Shown in pieces: positions 57,779-64,000 of a stretch of DNA of 64,000 nt. The DNA lies in the NCBI GenBank assembly GCA_964619585.1, contig CAZUCO010000002.1, forward strand, positions 128,390-192,389, in the 5' to 3' direction. Positions within the stretch are counted from its first letter, which is position 1, and every line of letters starts with the position of its first letter. The position numbers and the translations under genes were made by a program. The notes beneath the pieces are model-generated. The model had not been told where the DNA came from. It did no database searches and worked only from the letters and a program-made list of their open reading frames with translations. The DNA is from JASLCR01 sp964619585. Its GTDB lineage: Bacteria; Patescibacteriota; Saccharimonadia; Saccharimonadales; Saccharimonadaceae.

Positions 57779-58431
57779 CTATGTTTACTCTTTACTTGTT
57801 TGAGGCCTGGGATACCGAGAAATACTGTGTTGTCAGCCTCACTGATCCAGTAGAGATTGTATTTGACACAGTTGTTGTCCCAGCAGAGATTACCGTCTTT
57901 GTCGACCGGCTCATATATATAAGCGTCTTTGTAGGTGCCTGTACCGCCAGAATTGCCAAATGCCTCTTGAAGCTTGGCAGTATTTTCCGCGGCTCCGCAC
58001 ATATAGATACACGCGAGGCCAAGATAGCCATTGCTGCTCGGTGGTTTCAAGCTAGAGTTGGTAGTGCCAGGTAACTCCTCGGTCATGTAACCAGAGGCTA
58101 CTTGGTTAGGCGTATAGCTTGGATTGCCATAGGTGCCATCACCATTGATCAAGTTGCCAAGAGCGTGGTAGAACTCTCTGATGCCCGGGTAGGTGCCGAC
58201 GCTTGGGGCGAGTGCTGCTGGAGAGGTTGAAGTGATCCTAGGGTTGCCTCGTGTATAGCGTAGCTCAAGGCCGCGTGCGATTGAAGCGATATCCTCCTGA
58301 CGCTCTCTGTCGCGGGCGTCGCGCTGAAGGCTCGTAACCGACATCACCCCAAGTGTGGTCAAGATAGTGATCACAATCATAGTGATGAGGAGCTCAATAA
58401 TAGTGAAGCCAGATCGATACGAGTGTCGCAT
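57775..58431 (-). CDS. Prepilin-like protein (GspG/H-like)
   Basis: About 218 aa. Signal RHSYRSG|FTIIELLITMIVITILTTLGVMSVTSLQRDARDRERQEDIASIARGLELRYTRGN, with the GspG-type charged helix after the spine. C-terminal half has four Cys (LACIYMCGAA, NLCWDNNCVKYN). Start 58431 is chosen to give the normal short leader; an in-frame ATG at 58467 would add 12 residues. First gene of the three-gene minor-pilin unit, 41 bases from murB. Confidence 0.88.
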   Translation of the reverse strand: MRHSYRSGFTIIELLITMIVITILTTLGVMSVTSLQRDARDRERQEDIASIARGLELRYTRGNPRITSTSPAALAPSVGTYPGIREFYHALGNLINGDGTYGNPSYTPNQVASGYMTEELPGTTNSSLKPPSSNGYLGLACIYMCGAAENTAKLQEAFGNSGGTGTYKDAYIYEPVDKDGNLCWDNNCVKYNLYWISEADNTVFLGIPGLKQVKSKHR

Positions 58432-58471
58432 AGTACTTAGCATAAGCGTTTTTTGACTAGAGAACAAGTAA

Positions 58472-59491
58472 TTAAAGTTCGAGGGGCTCTTGGACGATCG
58501 TCACACGGAACATGTCGCGGACAGCACCAGCTATCTCATCGCGTGCGGCAGCGAGGTCGTTGTAGCTCGATGCTGATTCGTTGATGAGGACAAGGCAGTT
58601 CTTGTCGTGGACGCGTATACCATGTAGTAGCTTGCCTTTGAAGCCCGCTTGCTCGATCAGCCAGCCGGTCGGAACTTTGTATGTTTTGTTGCCAAAGTCG
58701 AAGTGAGGCATATCAGGGTACTGAGTCAGAAGCTCGTTGAGCTGCCAGTCTTCGACGATCGCGTTTTTGAAAAATGATCCGGTGTTGGGACGTTCGTTTG
58801 GATCAGGAAGTTTGTCGGCTCGTATCGCGGTGACAGCATCTCTCAAGACTTGAGGAGTGAATATAGTAATGTTGTGGTCGGTAAAATAACGCTCAAGGGC
58901 AGGGTAAAACGGAGGCTGAGGAACTGACTTGTAAAGCTTGAGTGTGACGGCGGTGATAGCGTAGCGACCTGCCGCATCTCCGCGGAAGATACTGTGTCTG
59001 TAAGAGAATTGACAGCCCTCGGCGTCGAGTGTGACGAAACGATCTTCCTCGATATCGTAGGCTTCGAGCTCTACAAATGTGTCAGCCAATTCTTGGCCAT
59101 AGGCACCGATGTTTTGGACGGGTGCTGCACCGACTGTGCCTGGGATGGCACTAAGTGCTTCGATACCACTGAGACTTCTCTCGACGGCAAAAGCTACAGC
59201 TCCGTCCCATGACTCGCCACCGCCAAACCGGATAGTAGTTGAACTAGCGTCATCTTGAAGAATAGTCTTTTCGGGGATACGATTGCGTATAATTATGCCG
59301 TCAAACCCTTCGTCATGAACAAGTGTGTTGCTCCCACCGCCCAAGACGACGATCTTGAGTTGTTGATTCTTGGCATTGCGGCATAGGCTGGCAAGCTCTT
59401 CTTTTGTGCTGGCGTCGGCCATAAAACGGGCGTTACCACCGAGCTTCATCGTCAGGTAGTTTTTGAGTGGAATGTTTGTGTGAATATCCAT
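58472..59491 (-). CDS. murB: UDP-N-acetylenolpyruvoylglucosamine reductase MurB
   Basis: FAD-dependent reductase completing UDP-MurNAc synthesis, 339 aa. FAD-binding VVLGGGSNTLVHDEGFDGIIIRNR, the GIEALSAIPGTVGAAPVQNIGAYGQEL block, YRHSIFRG, and the GSFFKNAIV segment with the catalytic Ser are all visible. The C-terminus has a Glu near EPLEL. Start 59491 matches the family N-terminus (DIHTNIPLKNYLTMKLGG); an in-frame ATG at 59554 adds unrelated residues. With MurA, MurT/GatD and the PBP it shows an active wall pathway. Confidence 0.96.
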   Translation of the reverse strand: MDIHTNIPLKNYLTMKLGGNARFMADASTKEELASLCRNAKNQQLKIVVLGGGSNTLVHDEGFDGIIIRNRIPEKTILQDDASSTTIRFGGGESWDGAVAFAVERSLSGIEALSAIPGTVGAAPVQNIGAYGQELADTFVELEAYDIEEDRFVTLDAEGCQFSYRHSIFRGDAAGRYAITAVTLKLYKSVPQPPFYPALERYFTDHNITIFTPQVLRDAVTAIRADKLPDPNERPNTGSFFKNAIVEDWQLNELLTQYPDMPHFDFGNKTYKVPTGWLIEQAGFKGKLLHGIRVHDKNCLVLINESASSYNDLAAARDEIAGAVRDMFRVTIVQEPLEL

Positions 59492-59550
59492 AGATACTAA
59501 AACCAGTATACTCCAAACGGGGGAGCGATGGTATAATAAACCAAAGATAT

Positions 59551-59626
59551 GCACCCGTAGCTCAGTGGATAGAGCACTGGTCTTCGGAACCAGGTGTCGT
59601 ACGTTCGAATCGTACCGGGTGTACCA
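59551..59626 (+). tRNA. tRNA-Arg (anticodon TCG)
   Basis: Acceptor GCACCCG/CGGGTGT, D-arm TAGCTCAGTGGATAGAGC, anticodon stem CTGGT/ACCAG with loop CTTCGGA (TCG), T-arm GTACG-TTCGAAT-CGTAC, discriminator A and encoded CCA. TATAAT at 59532-59537 gives a promoter 13 bases before the mature 5' end. Confidence 0.96.
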
Positions 59627-59744
59627 GGTGAATTGTGAGTTGCGGTTTTTCCTAGAAAAACTGTAACGCAGAATTCATCTCGTATTTGCGAGATAGGATT
59701 CGAACGCGTTCGGCGTAGCGTAGCGAAGAAGCCCTTCGGGCGCT

Positions 59745-59762
59745 ATCGTACCGGGTGTACCA
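59745..59762 (+). repeat. 18-bp repeat of the tRNA-Arg 3' end
   Basis: The last 18 bases of tRNA-Arg(TCG), ATCGTACCGGGTGTACCA at 59609-59626, are repeated exactly 136 bases downstream; TGAATTG also follows both copies. The spacer includes a hairpin (ATCTCG/CGAGAT), a 12-base palindrome CGAACGCGTTCG (59701-59712) and a GCCC-TTC-GGGC hairpin. This is the pattern left by site-specific integration or by partial tRNA duplication. No integrase gene lies nearby. Confidence 0.85.
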
Positions 59763-59773
59763 TTGAATTGATT

Positions 59774-61339
59774 ATGAAAGAACAACTCAACCAAACAGGC
59801 CAGCAGCTTGCGGCATTATTGCGGCACGCTCGTCAGTACCAAACGCAGCTTGGTGAACAGCGTGATCAAGCCGAGAAGGTTCATGTTGTTGGTGCTGGCG
59901 GCACGCTGACTGCTGCTTACGAGCAACTTCGCAATGCAGCAGAGTATGCCGAAGAGCACATGCTACTGCAGCGCGCCATCCGTCGGTTCTATCGACGACT
60001 ATTTATGACGCGCGACACCAAGGTGTTGGCTGCAAGTGGTGATGAGCTAGCGATTGAGCTAACGCATGCTGGCTACCTCGCCAATGACTCTGTCCCTGCG
60101 GCTACATTTAAAGAGATCAGTTTGCTAGCAGCTGATTATTATGCGGCGTATGAAACACTTCAGAAAAACCGAGATGTCTCGCGCAAGCAAGCAGAGGAAT
60201 GGACACTTGATGTCCTGGCGGTTAATATCGAGTGGAAGATCAATGATCCATCTCTGACAACTGCGTATCTCCAGTTTGTACACAACCACTATGTCAGTAA
60301 CGATACGCTTCGTTCACTATTTTCTACTATGCCGGCAGATTTTGAGCCAGCAGTCTACACGGCCATCAACCGGGCACTGCTCAAAGTTGATCAGGCGCAG
60401 ATCCGTGCAGGATTGCTGTATCGCTACCAAGTGGGTCCAGCCGATCTCGACAGATATATCAGTGTGAATCAGCAGATCGATGATTTGTTTGAGTCAGAGA
60501 CAACAGAAAAGGTATACCGCTTTGTTGACCGTCGTGGGGCACCACTTAGGATCTTGAAGCATATGATCGAGGAAGATGATACGCTTCATGAAACGCTGGA
60601 ACGCCAAGATGAGTTCTTGTCTCACTATGCGACACAGGTGAACAACGAGTATGCTTCGATCAACAAGCGTATCAACAGGGGCATTATTCGTAGTGTCGTA
60701 TTCCTGATCATTACCAAGTTTTTGGTAGGGCTGGCGATTGAGATTCCGTACGATTATTTCGTACTCGGAAGTATCGCACTTGTACCACTGCTCATCAACC
60801 TTTTGTTCCCGCCGATCTATATGGTTATATTGCGTATGACTCTACTACTGCCAGGTGAAGCAAATACCGCTAAGCTCTCAAGTCAGATCGAACAGATCTT
60901 GTATGGTGGACCAAAGACTGAGCTTATGCGGAAGAGGCAAGCCAACTTTGGCATTGGCTATAACATTGCCTATGCGCTGGTGTTTGTACTTGTATTTGGT
61001 GGAGTTGGCTACTGGCTATATAGCGCATTCCACTTCGAGCTGCTGCACCTCTTTATCTTCTTCCTCTTCCTATCTGGTGCCAGCTTCCTCGGTTTCCGAC
61101 TCAGTCGCACGATCCGTGAGATCGAGGCCGTTGATAGTGATCAAAATGCTGTTACCACAATACGAGACTTTCTCTACATGCCATTTGTTGTGGTCGGCCG
61201 CTACATGAGTGAGAAATATACTCAGGTCAATATAGTTGCGCTTAGTCTCGATATGCTGATCGAACTGCCACTCAAGACTGTCCTCAGACTTATTAGGCAG
61301 TGGGGTGCGTTTATTTCAAGTAAAAAAGACGCCCTCTAG
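59774..61339 (+). CDS. Large membrane protein with coiled-coil head, unknown
   Basis: About 521 aa. The N-terminal two thirds (~1-310) are soluble, helical and charged; the C-terminal third has four to five membrane helices (SVVFLIITKFLVGLAIEIP, YFVLGSIALVPLLINLLFPPIYMVILRMTLLL, YNIAYALVFVLVFGGVGYWLY, LHLFIFFLFLSGASFLGFRL). No known family recognised. It starts 12 bases after the tRNA-end repeat at ATG 59774 (in-frame TTG at 59768 also possible), without a clear ribosome site. No function can be assigned. Confidence 0.72.
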   Translation: MKEQLNQTGQQLAALLRHARQYQTQLGEQRDQAEKVHVVGAGGTLTAAYEQLRNAAEYAEEHMLLQRAIRRFYRRLFMTRDTKVLAASGDELAIELTHAGYLANDSVPAATFKEISLLAADYYAAYETLQKNRDVSRKQAEEWTLDVLAVNIEWKINDPSLTTAYLQFVHNHYVSNDTLRSLFSTMPADFEPAVYTAINRALLKVDQAQIRAGLLYRYQVGPADLDRYISVNQQIDDLFESETTEKVYRFVDRRGAPLRILKHMIEEDDTLHETLERQDEFLSHYATQVNNEYASINKRINRGIIRSVVFLIITKFLVGLAIEIPYDYFVLGSIALVPLLINLLFPPIYMVILRMTLLLPGEANTAKLSSQIEQILYGGPKTELMRKRQANFGIGYNIAYALVFVLVFGGVGYWLYSAFHFELLHLFIFFLFLSGASFLGFRLSRTIREIEAVDSDQNAVTTIRDFLYMPFVVVGRYMSEKYTQVNIVALSLDMLIELPLKTVLRLIRQWGAFISSKKDAL

Positions 61340-61378
61340 ACAAACTGGCCCCTGTTTGCTATAGTTTACGAGAGTTGT

Positions 61379-61455
61379 GGGCCAGTAGCTCAGCTGGTTA
61401 GAGCACCTGCCTCTTAAGCAGGGTGTCGAGGGTTCAAGTCCCTCCTGGCCCTCCA
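61379..61455 (+). tRNA. tRNA-Lys (anticodon CTT)
   Basis: Acceptor GGGCCAG/CTGGCCC, D-arm TAGCTCAGCTGGTTAGAGC, anticodon stem CCTGC/GCAGG with loop CTCTTAA (CTT), T-arm GAGGG-TTCAAGT-CCCTC, T discriminator, CCA encoded. A terminator follows. Confidence 0.96.
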
Positions 61456-61467
61456 CGAAATGATTCA

Positions 61468-61500
61468 CAAAAAGACTTCTTCGGAGGTCTTTTTGTTTTT
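61468..61500 (+). terminator. Terminator after tRNA-Lys
   Basis: Arms CAAAAAGACTTC (61468-61479) and GAGGTCTTTTTG (61484-61495; one G-T pair), TTCG loop, followed by TTTTT. Confidence 0.92.
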
Positions 61501-61596
61501 GCCATGAATTGGATAAAATTATAAATGTACAAAAATATATTCTAGTGCTAGAATATTTACCATGAGCGTAATAAATCAAATAGGAGAGAATAAGCT

Positions 61597-61986
61597 ATGA
61601 ATATAAAACAATTCGTTAAAGTCACAATATTTGGTATTCTGATCTGGTTAGTGCCCTTTGTTGTTTCGTTTGGTTTCTACAACCAGGAACGTCAGCTAGT
61701 GATTAACGAAACATACTTTAAGTCGATTATGGTGGTGGTACTTTCGGCTATTATTGTATTGCTGAGTGTCTACTATTTTAAGTCGCTAAAAAGCAATTAC
61801 ATACAGCAAGGCCTGGTAGCGGGTCTATGGTGGCTAGTGATTAATCTTGGACTAGATGCTGCCATACTCCTTCCTTCGCTCAAGACGAACTTTGGCGATT
61901 ATTTCATGCAAATCGGTATTCGCTACCTTATGATGCCAATAATAGTGATCGGCATTGGTTACCTGCTTAAAAAAAGAAGTGAGTAA
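61597..61986 (+). CDS. Small four-helix membrane protein
   Basis: 129 aa with four hydrophobic helices (VTIFGILIWLVPFVVSFGFY, MVVVLSAIIVLLSVYYF, GLVAGLWWLVINLGLDAAILL, YLMMPIIVIGIGYLL). The pattern of small helices with WLVINLGLDAAI recalls DUF5367-type membrane proteins, but not firmly. AGGAGAG ten bases before the ATG is a strong ribosome site; a hairpin terminator follows. Confidence 0.75.
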   Translation: MNIKQFVKVTIFGILIWLVPFVVSFGFYNQERQLVINETYFKSIMVVVLSAIIVLLSVYYFKSLKSNYIQQGLVAGLWWLVINLGLDAAILLPSLKTNFGDYFMQIGIRYLMMPIIVIGIGYLLKKRSE

Positions 61987-62011
61987 TGTAGTTTACTTGA
62001 TTCTTAAACAC

Positions 62012-62044
62012 AAAAATAACTCGCAGAAATACGAGCTATTTTTT
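62012..62044 (+). terminator. Terminator of small membrane protein gene
   Basis: Arms AAAAATAACTCG (62012-62023) and CGAGCTATTTTT (62032-62043; one G-T pair), followed by further T. Confidence 0.88.
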
Positions 62045-62066
62045 ATGAGATTCTTCTCAAACAGTA

Positions 62067-62636
62067 CTAGGCTGCAGGATTTGCAGGGGTGTTGTTGTTT
62101 GTTGGATCAACAGGCGGCTGTTGTGCTTCAGGAGTACTCACTGGAGCAGGAGTTGCTGCTGTCGTTGGAGTCTCTGGAAGAGGTGTATCAAGACGTGGTG
62201 CGCCTTTGCTCTCGTCCCAGGTTGATTTGTCGGCACCAAGCCAGATGACCCATACCAGAGGCAAGAAGATCGCAAGAAGGATGAACATATCGTCCTTGCC
62301 AAGTTTTTTACCGATGTGATACATCGCGATAAACATAAAGACAACACTAGCGATGTTGACGAGTGGGATAAATGCAACAAGCGCCCACCAGCCCTGCTGA
62401 CCACCGAGTTGGAGGATGCGCCACGTGTTGTATACAGGTACCCATGCGATCCAAGCAGGTGTGTTGGCCTTTTTGAATATTTTACCGAGAAAGATTGCTG
62501 TCACAACGTAGAGAGCAACAAAAAATAGCAGATAAATGAGTGCGATAACTAAAAACGCACCGGCTACTGCAGCGGTTGCTTCTGGGTTACCATCGTACGT
62601 ATAGGTACTTGGATAACTTGTACTATAACTGTCCAT
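62067..62636 (-). CDS. DUF5684-like membrane protein
   Basis: 189 aa. Four membrane helices in the order typical of DUF5684: AFLVIALIYLLFFVALYVVTAIFL, then KIFKKANTPAWIAWVPVYNTWRILQLGGQQGWWALVAFIPLVNIASVVFMFIAMYHIGKKLGKDDMFILLAIFLPLVWVIWLG. The WVPVYN..... GW.....PLVN pattern is the signature. Thr/Pro/Ala/Asn-rich tail from ~140. Often found near signal peptidase genes, not here. Confidence 0.82.
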   Translation of the reverse strand: MDSYSTSYPSTYTYDGNPEATAAVAGAFLVIALIYLLFFVALYVVTAIFLGKIFKKANTPAWIAWVPVYNTWRILQLGGQQGWWALVAFIPLVNIASVVFMFIAMYHIGKKLGKDDMFILLAIFLPLVWVIWLGADKSTWDESKGAPRLDTPLPETPTTAATPAPVSTPEAQQPPVDPTNNNTPANPAA

Positions 62637-62696
62637 ATGAACTCCTAACTTATGGCTTTAATATACCCACAGTATAGCACGTGCTAAGATGGTAAG

Positions 62697-63509
62697 GTGA
62701 AAATATTACAAGGTAGCGAGTTGGCGGGCTATATAAAAGAACGCCAGGCTAAACAAGTGCGTGCGCTTCGTCAGGCAGAAGGCATTGCTCCTCGACTTGC
62801 GATCGTACAAAACTCTGATAGCCCCGTGATCGCCACGTATGTTGCTATGAAGCAGCGGTATGGTGCTGATATTTTAGTTGATGTAGATATTTATAATGTT
62901 GGTGATGATGAAGTCGTGTCAACGATCGAGAAGCTCAACCAGGACGAGTCGGTACATGGGATTATCATACAACTTCCTCTCAATGATGAAACGGCTACTG
63001 AAGCTGCCGTTAATGCTGTCTTGCCTGAGAAAGATGTCGATGGGCTCGGCAAAGATGCTAGGCTCACGCCAGCAACTCCTATGGCGATTGACTGGTTGCT
63101 CGCTGGGTTTAATGTCACATTGAAGGAAAAGAAGATCGTGATTGTTGGCAACGGTCGTCTAGTTGGTGCACCACTTGCCAAGATGTGGCGCACAGCAGGT
63201 CATGACGTAACGGTGGTCGATAAGTCAACCGAGAATGTCGAAGATGTGCTGAAACAGGCAGATATTATTGTCACAGCAGCAGGAGTACCGGGCTTGATCG
63301 CTTCGAGCGTCGTAAAACCAGGTGCGGTTGTGGTTGATGCGGCGACCTCGGCCGAGCACGGCAAGATTATCGGTGATGTCGCCGAGGACGTCCGTACACG
63401 AGATGATATCGTGCTGACACCCGAAAAAGGAGGCGTTGGCCCCCTTACTGTGTGTGCATTGTTTGACAATGTGATTCGTGCGGCTCGAGAACGAGCTACG
63501 CAAGCTTAA
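62697..63509 (+). CDS. folD: Methylenetetrahydrofolate dehydrogenase/cyclohydrolase FolD
   Basis: Bifunctional enzyme interconverting 5,10-methylene-, methenyl- and 10-formyl-THF. 270 aa, slightly shorter than the usual ~285. Motifs: SPVIATYVAMKQRYGADILVDVD (the YV...K active-site region), GIIIQLPLNDE, PEKDVDGLGKDARLTPATPMAIDWLL, the NADP loop VIVGNGRLVGAPLAKMW and the C-terminal TPEKGGVGPLTVCALFDNVI. The start is GTG 62697; no ATG in frame. Pairs with glyA functionally. Confidence 0.97.
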   Translation: MKILQGSELAGYIKERQAKQVRALRQAEGIAPRLAIVQNSDSPVIATYVAMKQRYGADILVDVDIYNVGDDEVVSTIEKLNQDESVHGIIIQLPLNDETATEAAVNAVLPEKDVDGLGKDARLTPATPMAIDWLLAGFNVTLKEKKIVIVGNGRLVGAPLAKMWRTAGHDVTVVDKSTENVEDVLKQADIIVTAAGVPGLIASSVVKPGAVVVDAATSAEHGKIIGDVAEDVRTRDDIVLTPEKGGVGPLTVCALFDNVIRAARERATQA

Positions 63510-63867
63510 GTGTTTCTTTGACTCGTGCGACAACCTGACTTGGCGTGAGGTCTGCTTTAACGATGTAATTGCTGACATTGAGTACTTTGAGACTCTTTGG
63601 TGATTCTTCTTCACCAAGGTTGGTCAAGATGATCACGGGTATTTTTTCACCCCATTTGTGTGAGCGAATTTCGATCAAGGCTTCGTCACCATTCATCCCT
63701 GGCATCTGGAGGTCAAGCAATATAATGTCTGGGCCGAATGATTCGACCATAGCGATTCCATGCTTTCCGTCGCTCGCAAGCTGCACCTCAAAGCCTTCGG
63801 CTTCAAATTTCATCCGGTACATTTGGGCAATAGCTTGTTCGTCTTCGATGATGGCAATCTTTGTCAT
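63496..63867 (-). CDS. CheY-like response regulator receiver protein
   Basis: 123 aa, receiver domain only: IAIIEDEQAIAQMYRMKFEAEGFEVQL with the acidic pair, phospho-acceptor Asp in DIILLDLQMPGMNG, Thr in PVIILTNLG and Lys in NYIVKADLTPSQVVARV. No output domain, so it acts on other proteins, like CheY or pilus-control receivers. TATACT is nine bases before the ATG on the minus strand. It overlaps folD by 14 bases at the 3' end and is divergent from the next gene. Confidence 0.95.
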   Translation of the reverse strand: MTKIAIIEDEQAIAQMYRMKFEAEGFEVQLASDGKHGIAMVESFGPDIILLDLQMPGMNGDEALIEIRSHKWGEKIPVIILTNLGEEESPKSLKVLNVSNYIVKADLTPSQVVARVKETLKLA

Positions 63868-63939
63868 ATATCTATTAGTATACAGTCTTTGTGCGATTAG
63901 TTAACCTCGATCAGTGAGAAACTATGTAATAATAAGCTG

Positions 63940-64000
63940 ATGGATCCAGGTAATCGTCAATTTGAGAAGAAATCAAAGCCTCAAGTAAGGGAAGCCAAGC
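63940..64000 (+). CDS. Start of a gene cut by the window end
   Basis: ATG 63940 opens a frame that begins MDPGNRQFEKKSKPQVREAK and runs off the window. TAATAATAA-like text upstream holds a possible -10 box. The product cannot be recognised from 20 residues; a sensor kinase opposite the receiver gene would be a guess only. Confidence 0.5.
   Translation, partial: MDPGNRQFEKKSKPQVREAK

Noticed and set aside
1..64000. Alternative genetic code (UGA as glycine) as in Gracilibacteria/SR1
   Set aside because: Several confidently identified genes end properly at TGA (ruvC, ruvA, the surface protein at 7315) and no conserved protein reads through TGA.

Overview
The window looks like a chromosome segment of a Patescibacteria/CPR bacterium, most probably Candidatus Saccharibacteria (TM7). 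This is an inference from gene content and style, not a database match. The signs are compact genes with 1-11 nt overlaps, reduced versions of universal proteins (TsaB of 130 aa, HrcA of 234 aa), a complete set of type IV pilus motor genes next to several prepilins, peptidoglycan genes (MurA, MurB, MurT/GatD, a class A PBP) with no biosynthetic pathways for small molecules apart from GlyA and FolD, and many short unknown membrane proteins. TGA is used as an ordinary stop (for example ruvC and recX upstream neighbours), so the UGA=Gly code of Gracilibacteria/Absconditabacteria is not in use. Base composition is moderate except for one clearly GC-rich block at 30.35-32.19 kb.

Layout. 0-7.3 kb: end of lepA, a polytopic membrane protein, archaeal-type CMP kinase, hrcA-grpE under a CIRCE operator, a membrane-anchored unknown, a pilin-like protein and yebC. 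7.3-17 kb: a repeat-bearing surface protein, ruvC, class A PBP, ruvA, a stand-alone NIF3/YqfO-like domain, ruvB, a bPH membrane protein, a prepilin, then recA-mazG-recX. 17-23.2 kb, minus strand: pilB-pilC-pilM-pilN-pilO plus two downstream genes, i.e. the pilus motor and inner-membrane platform. 24-29.5 kb: tsaE-tsaB, rny, an LRR surface protein with an APDTG motif, a 2H phosphoesterase and small membrane proteins. 30.3-32.2 kb: a GC-rich three-gene cassette bounded by hairpins, probably acquired from a high-GC (actinobacterial?) genome. 32.4-38.8 kb: tRNA-Pro, a Bcp peroxiredoxin, histidine phosphatase, gatD-murT, and an operon centred on a membrane-anchored Clp-like double AAA+ ATPase. 38.8-50.8 kb: a mosaic accessory region with a DEAD-box helicase, aldo/keto reductase, ArsR and TetR regulators, two NUDIX hydrolases, DUF1801, Arr-type rifampin ADP-ribosyltransferase, MOSC protein, DUF4260, three tRNAs and a lipoprotein with an HELSH motif. 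50.8-64 kb: an HTH-MurA fusion, glyA, a secreted SGNH hydrolase, five prepilin-like genes, murB, tRNA-Arg and tRNA-Lys, folD, a CheY-like receiver and the first codons of a next gene.

How it works together. Pilus genes at 5.9, 14.5, 17-23 and 55-58 kb would build a type IV pilus; PilT and the prepilin peptidase are not in the window. Secreted or anchored proteins (7.3, 27.3, 49.7, 53.8 kb) and the pili are the obvious candidates for contact with a host or neighbour cell. RuvABC, RecA and RecX give a full Holliday-junction/recombination kit. The regulatory style is striking: many first genes have a TATAAT-like -10 box only 6-9 nt before the start codon and no Shine-Dalgarno sequence (leaderless mRNAs), while operon-internal genes often overlap or carry a GGAG-type site.
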